This document shows positions 50,722 through 57,495 of a stretch of DNA of 57,495 nucleotides, in pieces. The stretch comes from Novosphingobium sp. Chol11. Lineage in GTDB: Bacteria > Pseudomonadota > Alphaproteobacteria > Sphingomonadales > Sphingomonadaceae. Both the position numbers and the translations under genes were made by a program. The DNA lies in the NCBI RefSeq assembly GCF_945870625.1, contig NZ_CAMBTS010000007.1, positions 1 to 57,495 on the forward strand, written 5' to 3'. The stretch's first letter is position 1, and each line of letters begins with the position of its first letter. A model generated the notes under the pieces. It ran no database searches. It saw nothing but the letters and a program-made list of their open reading frames with translations, and was not told the origin of the DNA.

Positions 50722-53700
50722 CTAGTGCTCTTGCAGCGTCGCCGATTTGTGGATGCTTCCAGCCGGTGGCGCGGGGGGATCGGCCTTGCGGAGAGGCCCC
50801 GCGTCATTGTTTGCGGAGCTTTGCGCGGGATCGGACAATTCGATCAGGCCCGGCGCTACATTCCAGCCGCTCAGCTCGAGCTGGCGGGGGTGCGGCCCCG
50901 CCAGCGCAGACCGGATCTCGATCCGCCGCTCTTCTCCCGGCATGAGCGCGACATAGTTTTCGCTGTAGTAAGACGGCAATATCCGTGCGCCATGCTCACC
51001 GAGCAGCGTGAGCTTGGCGTTGAGCGCAGGTACAGCCCCGGTGTTGGCGAGTGTCACGATGCGCACCTGCTCGGTGCCTTGCGTCTCAACCGGGGCGATG
51101 CTGACCCCGAGCGCCGCCGCCTGCATCGTGCTCAGCGCGCGATAGGCCGCCGGATCACGCCCGCGCCAGTAAACATTGCCCGATACGCGGGCGCCTTGCG
51201 CATCGAACAGCCGGAGCGAGACCAGCACCATCGGTTCGGTCTCAAACAGCTTCGTCAGCGGCACGGCTGCGCGCACCGTGGTTCGATTGGCCAGTGCGTC
51301 GATCGTCTCGCTGCAAGTGAACAACGGACGACCGGCAAGGTCGGTGACTTTCACCTCGGCGCGCAGCGCACGGGCGTCAGCCTGGCTGGTGTTGACCACC
51401 ACCAGTTCGTTGCCGGGCAGATTGAGCTGGATGTGCAGCGGTTCAGCAGCCATTTTTGCCCCGTAGTAAGCCGCTGACGTGTCATAGTCCGAGCTATAGA
51501 GCTGCCATGAATTGGACGGCCATGACGGATGCGTCATCCACAGCAAGCGTCCGCTGTTCTTGGTCCAGAGATGGCCGAGAAACCCTTCGTAGATCGCCTT
51601 GTGCGTCTCCAGATTCATCATCTGCGCCTTGCGCTCGAAATCTTCGAGGCTGGTCGCCGGGCCGAACATGGCGGCGAGCGCGGCCATGAAGGTCTTGCTG
51701 TCGCCGTTCCCCGAAAAGTGCCAATCGTGATAGGCGAGCGTATCCGACAGCGGCCAGCGATCGGGCGCGGGCACCGATGCCTTGATCGCGCCGAGCGTCG
51801 AAAGCGACGGAGAGCCGGTTTCGACCGAAAAGCCTGAGGCAAGATCGGTGAAGTACCCTTCGGGCGGGCGATAATTGTAAGGCCCGGACCCTTGCAGGTT
51901 GACCGTGTTCGAGCTGCCGGTGAACCAGCGCGTGCCATCAAGCTGGGCAATCACGTTGTCCATGCCCTCGTTGAGCAGGGGATAGGGCACGCCTTCGTTG
52001 CGGCCGAACCACACGACGATCGAGGGATGGTTGCGATAGCGCTTCACCGTGTCGCGCATATTGGCGAGAAACAGCGCCGGATCCTGAGGCTCGACCTGAA
52101 AATCCTGCGTCGATTGCCAGAAATCGTTGAGGATCATCATGCCGTTCTCATCGGCCAGATCATAGAATTCGGGCTCGCTGTTGTTGCCCATCCAGTTGCG
52201 GATGATGTTCATATGTGCCTCGCGCTCGAGGCGGAAATAGGGGGCGAGCCGATCGCGGCTGACGCGCTTCAGCGCATCGTCCATGCCCCAGCTGCCGCCG
52301 CGCGCGGCGATCCGCACACCGTTCACCCGCAGCGCGAGGTGTGGAAGCGCATAACTCGCCGGGATATCGCGGACCGCAGGCGATGTTTCGCCGGCGGGAG
52401 TGAGGCTTTCCACCCAGCCCTCGGGGGTCTGCTTGATGGCGACATGGCGGACATCGACCAGCCGCTCGCCGCGCAGCATGCCGTCGGTCGGATGGACCTC
52501 GACCCGGCGCAGCTTTCCGGCCGCATCGAACAGCGACAGCTCGTAGCTCACCTCGCGGATGCCGAAGCGCAGCGTCTTGCGATCTGATTCCGCGCCCTCA
52601 GTGCCGACTGTCAGGGTCAGATCATGCAGCGCTGGCTCACCATAACCATTGGGCCACCAAAGCCTAGGCTCTGCAATGCGCAGCGCCGGATCGGCGGCGG
52701 GGGAGAAGCGGACCATGCTCTCGCCGGGCGGCAGATCGAGCGTGCGGCTGACGCGCACATCGTCAAAGGCGGCGGTGACCGTCACGCGCTGCGATGCCGG
52801 GCCATCATTCCTCAGCGGCACATCGATATGGATGTCGGCGCTATCGGTGCGCGGCAGCGGCAGATCGGTGACAACGCGCGGATCGAGCAGCCGCACCGCG
52901 CCGGTCGCGTGCAACTCGACCGGTTGCTACAGCCCGGTGTTGCGATCACGGATGCCGGGAATCCAGTCCCAGCCCTCGCTCGCCACAAAGGTCGGCCCGT
53001 CGATCGCCAGTTGGCCGCCATTTTCGCCGACCCCGCCCGCAATCGATTGTTCATGCGGAATGCCGGGGTGCGGCGGCGGGCTAACCCGCACCGCAACGAC
53101 ATTCTCGCCCGGTACCGCCTCGAACGCAAACGTCCCGCGCGTGAACGCGCCGGACGTCGTGCCAGCCTGATGCCCATTGATCCAGATCTGGGCGGCATAG
53201 TTGATCCCGCCGAACTGCAACCGCAGCCGTTTGCCGCTCGCCTGCGCGGGAATGGTGAAGCTGGCGCGGTACCAATAGTCCTGTCGCGCGAGCTTCTCCG
53301 GGATGGCGAGGTTATTGAGGCCATAATAGGGATCGGGATATACGCCGCGATCGATCAGCGTGGTCAGCACCGTGCCCGGGACCGTGGCCGGATACCAGCG
53401 CATGACATCGGCGCCGGGGCTTGAAAGCTCGGCACCCGTTGCCGTGACGCGCGGTGCCTCGATCAGCCGCCAGCCATTGAGCCGCCAGCGCCCCGGGGCG
53501 AGCGTATCGAGCAGGGGCACCGCTGGCGGCGGCGTGGCCACCGGGGATGAAAAGCCGCCCTTGCCCTGAGGCAGCGTCCATGCATCCTGCTGCGCAAACA
53601 GGCCGATGTTCGCCTGCTTCTGCCAGACCCAGCCCACGCCGACGTCAAGCATCTGGACAAGATCGAAATCAGGCGGGCGCTTTGCTGCGGCCGCGATGCT

Positions 53701-54258
53701 GGCCGGTGTCAGCAGGACAGGGGCCACAAGCGCGCCGACCATCGCGCCGCCAAAGTGCTGAAGGCGGGGCAAGGTGGTGCGCGCCGGGGCGATGGCAATC
53801 AGCGGGGCTGCGGCAATCGCGGCGAGGCGGCGATGCGCCACTTCGCGGCCATCGACATAAAGACGCAGCGATGCGCCGTCGCTGACCGCCGCGACATGGG
53901 TCCAGCGCCCTTCGGCGATGGTGCCTTGGCCCGCGCGGACGAGGGTCTCACCCATCGCAAAGGCAAGACGGCCATCATCGAGACCCAGACAGCGGCAACC
54001 GGCAGGTGTCGGCTCGCCGACCGCGATCAGCGGGACAAAACCCGGCTGCCGCGCGGCCGGGCGGAGCCATGTGCTATAGCTGAAGGCCGCGCCGGCTGCG
54101 AGAAGCGGCGCGCCAGCGGGCAAGGCCCGGTCGATCCCAATCCCGCCTTCGAGAAAGCGGGCGTTGTAAGGGCCGCCATTGACCAGCGGCGTCTGCGCCG
54201 AAGCGGTCGGCGCAAGCAGCGCGGCAAGAACCAGCCAAGCAAACCGCGATCCGATCAT
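50722..54258 (-). pseudogene. Glycoside hydrolase family 2 (beta-mannosidase/exo-glucosaminidase-like), interrupted by an amber codon
   Basis: Read through one stop, this is a 1178-codon secreted GH2 enzyme. It has a signal peptide (MIGSRFAWLVLAALL...ASAQ), a LamG/concanavalin-like domain (about 30-190), the GH2 sugar-binding domain (about 255-470), an Ig-like domain and a TIM barrel with acid/base Glu in VVWFGRNEG and a nucleophile candidate in FSVETGSPS. Codon 444 is TAG (52929-52927); both sides are in the same frame and meet in DRNTGL-stop-QPVEL, where the conserved family residue is Trp in a GLW-Q-P-V context. One base change, TGG to TAG, explains it. The only near restart is a TTG without a good ribosome-binding site, so the product is probably lost. 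ATG 54258 has GGGGA 7 bp upstream. Confidence 0.88.
52927..52929 (-). other. In-frame amber (TAG) codon splitting the GH2 gene
   Basis: The plus-strand CTA reads TAG on the minus strand, in frame with both the 443-codon upstream part and the downstream catalytic part. A tryptophan codon TGG would be restored by one transition. No frameshift is involved. Confidence 0.92.
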
Positions 54259-54302
54259 CCTGTCATCCCCTGACAGCACCCTGAATGGTGCTTTGCGAAA
54301 CC

Positions 54303-54318
54303 CTGATAACCTTATCAG
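54303..54318. promoter_or_regulatory. Palindrome upstream of the GH2 gene
   Basis: CTGATAA (54303-54309) and TTATCAG (54312-54318) form a perfect 7-bp inverted repeat with a 2-base spacer, 45 bp before the GH2 ATG. It is short for a terminator of GH3, which ends at 54399, and lacks a T-run, so an operator is more likely. Its binding factor is unknown. Confidence 0.5.
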
Positions 54319-54398
54319 AAAAATGTGCCGTTATCTGCGCGTGTAAAAAGTCATGATCCATGGAGCCCAGCATTGCTGCGGGCTCCGCTGGCCTGACG

Positions 54399-56918
54399 CT
54401 AATGCGGGCACTCAGCGACCTGATCTGCAACCGTTCCCAGCGCTACCCGCGCCAGGCTGAAGCGCGCCGCCCCGGCCGTGGAAAGCTGGAACGGGGCGGC
54501 CAGCCGCGTCATGTCCGCCCCGGCCTGCGCAAAGCATTTGAGCGGAACGCCGATGGTCTGCCACTGGCCGATGGCGTTCGCGGCGAATTGAGGCACCGCC
54601 ACCGCGCCGCTGCAGCTTGGCCCGCAGCCGACCGCGATAGTGAACCCAGTTGCCGGAGCGGCATCGATCCGCGCCGTCACCAGCAGCATCACATCGCCGT
54701 TGGTTTCGCGCGATATGTCGATCGGGGCTTGGGTGACGAGTTCGACAGTCTCGCGCCCATCGCCGGTAAAGGTAAACTGGCGCGCGCCTTCCTGAACCAG
54801 ATGGTCGGTTGCCGCCACCTGCCCGCGACCACCCAGCACGATCGCCGGCAGCATGGTGACCCGCGTCGCATCCGCGCCGCCGTCGCTCACCACCAGCGAC
54901 CACGAGGGCGTTGGCGCGCCCTTATCGAGGAACACGCCCGGCTTGTCTCCCTCGACCACGCCCGGGTCTTCGTTCAGCCGCTGCCAGCCCGCGCCGGGCT
55001 GCGCCATGGTCCGGCCAAAGCCGCGCTTGAACAAGGCCGGGCCTTCATGCCGCGCGGTCGCCGGCCACGCTGTCGGAAGCGTGCCCGAAAAGTCGTAGCG
55101 AGGCCGAGTGCCGCCCTGCACGAGCATATCAGCAACGCCCTGGCCTTCGGATCCGGGTAGCCAGGCGACGACAAAGGCATCGGCCAGATTAAGCTCAGGG
55201 TTCACGAACAGCGGCCGCCCGGTAATCATCACCGCGACGACCGGGATGCCTTGCGCCTTGAGCCGCTGCATCGTCGCATAAGGCGCCCGCAGCTCTAAAC
55301 GAAGCTGCAACGTCTTCAAATCGCCCTGAAGTTCGGCATAAGGCATTTCGCCGAAGACGACAATCGCGACATCGGGGCGCTGATTGAATTGGCCATCGGG
55401 CGCGAGTTCGGCCTGCCCGCCAGTGGCCCGCACCGCCGCCTCCAGCCCGCGCCAGATCGAAGTGCCGCCGGGGAAATCCTTGTTGGCGACGCCGGTGCCC
55501 TGCCAGGTGATCGTCCAGCCGCCGGATTGCCGGCCGATGTCATCGGCACCGTCGCCCGCAACGAGCACTTTGGCACCGGGCCTGATCGGCAAGACGCCCC
55601 CGTTTGCCTTGAGCAGTACCAGCGATTTGCGCACGGCCTCGCGGGCGATCTCCCTATGCGCGGCGCTGCCGAGCAGATCGAAGCGCCCGGAAAAGGGCCG
55701 CGAAGACGGCGTGCCCGCCTCGAACAACCCGAGTCGCAGCTTGGCGCGCAAGATCCGCGCAACCGCATCATCGAGCCGGGCAAGCGGAACGATCCCGCTG
55801 CGGACTTGCGCAACGAGGCTGTGATAAAGCGGCTTCCAGCTATCAGGCGCCATATACATGTCGACCCCGGCGTTGATCGCTGCAGGGCAACTGTCATTGG
55901 TGCAGCCTTTGATCTGCCCATGCGCGTTCCAGTCTGTGACGACGAACCCGCCAAAACCCATGCGGCGCTTGAGCACATCGGTCAGCAGCCCCTTGTTGCC
56001 GGCGATCTTGGTGCCCTGCCAGCTGGAAAAGCTGGCCATGATCGTGGCCACGCCCGCATCGATGGCGGCCAAATATGGTGCGCCGTGCACTTTGCGCAGC
56101 GTGGTTTCATCAATGCTGGCATTGCCCTGATCGGCGCCCTCGTCGGTCGCGCCATCGGCAATAAAATGCTTGGTGCTGGCCAGCACATGCGGCCCGGATA
56201 GAATGCGGGTCTTGCCGCTGATCCCCTGCAGCCCCGCGATCATCCGCTGAGCATAGGCGGTCACCAGCGCAGGGTCTGAAGAATACCCTTCATAGGCGCG
56301 GCCCCAGCGATAGTCCTGCGGCACGGTGATGGTTGGCGCAAATGTCCAGTCCAGACCGGTCGCGCGCACTTCGAGGGCCGTCGCGCGGCCGATGCGCTCG
56401 ATCAGCGCCGGATCATGCGCCGCGCCCAGCCCGATATTGTGGGGAAACAGCGTCGCCCCCACAATGTTGCTATGGCCGTGCACGGCATCGGTGCCCCAGA
56501 TGATCGGGATGCCGGCATTGCCGTCCCGCAGGTCGACCGACTCGAGATAAAGCGCATCGGCAAGCGCCAGCCATTTGTCGGGCGATGCAAATTCATCACC
56601 GCCAGGTGCGGAGTTCCCGCCGTTCAACACCGAGCCAAGGTGGTAGCGGCGGACATCGCCCGGCGCGATGCTGGCGATATCGGCCTGGATGATCTGGCCG
56701 ACCTTCTGTTCGATCGTCATGGCGGCGAGCAAACGGTGGATTTTCGCCTCGTCCGCCCGGCTTGAACGCACCGGCCATTGTGCGCGCGGCCACTGCTGCG
56801 GATGGACGGTCGCTGCCTCGGGTTGCTGCGGCGCCTGCGCAGAGACGCTGCTAACAAACGCTATGATGGCAACAAGGGATCCGGCGAAACCCGAAGCCCT
56901 GCAAAAACTGACGGTCAA
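54399..56918 (-). CDS. Glycoside hydrolase family 3 beta-glucosidase / exo-beta-glucanase
   Basis: This 839-residue secreted GH3 enzyme has a signal peptide (about 1-27, cut after VSA), the N-terminal TIM barrel (about 55-390) with KHF at 250-252 and the nucleophile Asp329 in GFVVTDW, the GH3 C-terminal alpha/beta sandwich (about 430-640), and a C-terminal beta domain of the kind found in ExoP-type glucan 1,3/1,4-beta-glucosidases. It releases glucose or similar residues from short beta-glucans, probably in the periplasm. It is the first gene of the operon with GH2 and the permease and is divergent from the TonB-dependent receptor, with LacI-type operators between them. Confidence 0.94.
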   Translation of the reverse strand: MTVSFCRASGFAGSLVAIIAFVSSVSAQAPQQPEAATVHPQQWPRAQWPVRSSRADEAKIHRLLAAMTIEQKVGQIIQADIASIAPGDVRRYHLGSVLNGGNSAPGGDEFASPDKWLALADALYLESVDLRDGNAGIPIIWGTDAVHGHSNIVGATLFPHNIGLGAAHDPALIERIGRATALEVRATGLDWTFAPTITVPQDYRWGRAYEGYSSDPALVTAYAQRMIAGLQGISGKTRILSGPHVLASTKHFIADGATDEGADQGNASIDETTLRKVHGAPYLAAIDAGVATIMASFSSWQGTKIAGNKGLLTDVLKRRMGFGGFVVTDWNAHGQIKGCTNDSCPAAINAGVDMYMAPDSWKPLYHSLVAQVRSGIVPLARLDDAVARILRAKLRLGLFEAGTPSSRPFSGRFDLLGSAAHREIAREAVRKSLVLLKANGGVLPIRPGAKVLVAGDGADDIGRQSGGWTITWQGTGVANKDFPGGTSIWRGLEAAVRATGGQAELAPDGQFNQRPDVAIVVFGEMPYAELQGDLKTLQLRLELRAPYATMQRLKAQGIPVVAVMITGRPLFVNPELNLADAFVVAWLPGSEGQGVADMLVQGGTRPRYDFSGTLPTAWPATARHEGPALFKRGFGRTMAQPGAGWQRLNEDPGVVEGDKPGVFLDKGAPTPSWSLVVSDGGADATRVTMLPAIVLGGRGQVAATDHLVQEGARQFTFTGDGRETVELVTQAPIDISRETNGDVMLLVTARIDAAPATGFTIAVGCGPSCSGAVAVPQFAANAIGQWQTIGVPLKCFAQAGADMTRLAAPFQLSTAGAARFSLARVALGTVADQVAECPH

Positions 56919-56950
56919 AGGCCGCTCCCGTTATTGATCGATTTATTGTT

Positions 56951-56992
56951 TGACAACGTTGACAGGCAAGCCCTATCTTGTCAACGTTGTCA
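56951..56992. promoter_or_regulatory. Paired LacI-type operators in the GH3 / TonB receptor divergent promoter
   Basis: TGACAACGTTGACA (56951-56964) and TGTCAACGTTGTCA (56979-56992) are exact reverse complements of each other, 28 bp centre to centre, and each is itself nearly palindromic around AACGTT. A central CG between A/T-rich half sites is the usual LacI/GalR-family pattern. They sit 33 bp before GH3 and about 72 bp before the receptor ATG, so one regulator could control the whole locus. No LacI-type gene is in the window. Confidence 0.72.
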
Positions 56993-57063
56993 TGCACCGA
57001 GCGAGGCGCTCTGCATGTTGCATAAGGCGGAGCAACCGCCGCTGGTCTAAGGGAGAAGCAGAC

Positions 57064-57351
57064 ATGATTTCCGATCGCCATCACACCCGAATCGCGCTGA
57101 GCATCGCGGCATCCGCGCTGGCCCTTGGCACGGCCTCGATCGCCCGCGCGCAAGACGCGGCCGCACCTCAAGCAGCCTCATCGCCGCAAGCCGCTGCTGC
57201 TGAAGCCGAAGAGCAGGCGATTGTCGTCACCGGTTTTCGGCAATCGCTTGCCACCGCGCTGAACGCCAAAAAGGCCTCCAACCTGATCCTCGAATCGATC
57301 ACGCCTGAAGATATCGGCAAGTTCCCCGATCAGAACATCACCGAATCGCTG
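57064..57351 (+). pseudogene. TonB-dependent receptor, N-terminal fragment truncated by an insertion
   Basis: From ATG 57064 the frame encodes a signal peptide (about 1-34, ending in ARAQ), a TonB-box-like QAIVVTGFRQSL and the start of the plug domain (NAKKASNLILESITPEDIGK, FPDQNITESL). In glycan-type receptors this is normally followed by a 'qRlpGVqIdR' plug stretch and about 800 more residues. Here the frame leaves the family after SL, runs about 12 foreign residues (VVRTFGTTRGVN) and stops at 57393. The inserted DNA shows the C-terminal end of a transposase-like gene on the minus strand. The rest of the receptor, if present, lies right of the window. The exact junction (57348-57354) is uncertain by a few bases. 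Confidence 0.8.
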
Positions 57352-57495
57352 TCCGTCGTCAGAACATTTGGCACAACTCGCGGCGTAAATTAGCGGAGTG
57401 CGGGCCTCGTCTGGGGTTGGGTTTTAGGCGGCGAGCTTGCGGTGTTGCAAGCGCCGATGCTCGATGGTTTGTCGCTTGATCCTTTCACGTTGTTT
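57352..57495. mobile_element. Left end of an insertion sequence (partial, runs off the window)
   Basis: The sequence changes from receptor to unrelated DNA at about 57352. A non-coding end of about 70 bp is followed by an open frame on the minus strand with its stop at 57424. That layout is the 3' end of an IS. The terminal inverted repeat and target duplication cannot be judged because the other end is absent. I cannot assign the family. Confidence 0.65.
57424..57495 (-). CDS. Transposase-like C-terminus (partial)
   Basis: This is an open minus-strand frame of 23 codons plus stop (TAA at 57426-57424) reading RERIKRQTIEHRRLQHRKLA before the end. The basic Arg/Lys/His-rich tail resembles transposase C-termini. 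The 5' part is off the window, so assignment rests on the tail's composition and on its interruption of the receptor gene. Confidence 0.45.
   Translation of the reverse strand, partial: KQRERIKRQTIEHRRLQHRKLAA

Noticed and set aside
57352..57495. Assignment of the insertion to a named IS family
   Set aside because: Only about 140 bp and 23 codons are visible; the terminal repeat and catalytic motif are absent.
1..57495. CRISPR arrays, rRNA genes, replication origin
   Set aside because: No regularly spaced repeats, rRNA sequence or DnaA-box/iteron cluster was seen.

Overview
The window looks like a chromosomal segment of a GC-rich alphaproteobacterium of the Sphingomonadales (Novosphingobium/Sphingobium/Sphingopyxis type). 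This rests on large TonB-dependent receptors with the 'IVVTA/IVVTG' N-terminal signature, the acpP-fabF-mltG order, a peroxide-sensing OxyR, TonB-linked glycan genes, and many four-base ATGA gene overlaps. Genus assignment is inference; there is no rRNA in the window.

Region 1 (1-34.66 kb) is accessory. It ends at a tyrosine-recombinase integrase (33235-34488) that abuts the 3' end of an intact tRNA-Met(CAU) gene (34666-34742), the arrangement of a tRNA-targeted genomic island whose left end lies outside the window. The cargo is a catabolic supercluster: two Baeyer-Villiger monooxygenases, three CaiB/BaiF CoA-transferases (one a tandem fusion), two acyl-CoA ligases, a thiolase-like protein of the TLP1 type, two hot-dog dehydratases, an enoyl-CoA hydratase, two zinc alcohol dehydrogenases, an aldehyde dehydrogenase, an SDR, an alpha/beta hydrolase, a TonB-dependent receptor, a hydantoinase/acetone-carboxylase-like HyuA-HyuB pair, and a four-gene B12 module (mutase, cobalamin-binding subunit, MeaB GTPase, SDR). 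Only one transcription factor is visible, a FadR-type GntR/FCD regulator at 3936-4730. The same 18-bp operator-like sequence (consensus TAYGGTCCNAYAATTGAC) occurs seven times, at essentially every promoter region of this cluster, and appears to tie the scattered operons into one regulon. The gene set fits uptake of a hydrophobic ketone or alcohol, oxidation to ester/lactone, hydrolysis, oxidation to acid, CoA activation and beta-oxidation-like shortening. It includes a ketone-carboxylase-like enzyme and a B12 acyl-CoA mutase that lacks the methylmalonyl-CoA recognition residues. The substrate cannot be read from the sequence.

Region 2 (34.66-49.34 kb) is ordinary core chromosome: 2'-5' RNA ligase family protein, mltG, fabF, acpP, aspS, rnd, oxyR, a ParDE-like toxin-antitoxin pair overlapping an SMR efflux gene, pgsA, an LplT-like MFS protein, a small membrane-anchored hypothetical protein, CsbD-like and EVE-domain proteins, a 2-oxoglutarate dioxygenase and formate-tetrahydrofolate ligase.

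Region 3 (49.38-57.5 kb) is a glycan-utilisation locus: a FucP-type sugar permease, a GH2 enzyme broken by one amber codon, a GH3 beta-glucosidase, and a divergent TonB-dependent receptor truncated after about 96 residues by an insertion that continues off the right edge. A pair of LacI-type operators sits between GH3 and the receptor. Two of the four main genes of this locus are therefore damaged, which suggests that the pathway is decaying in this strain.
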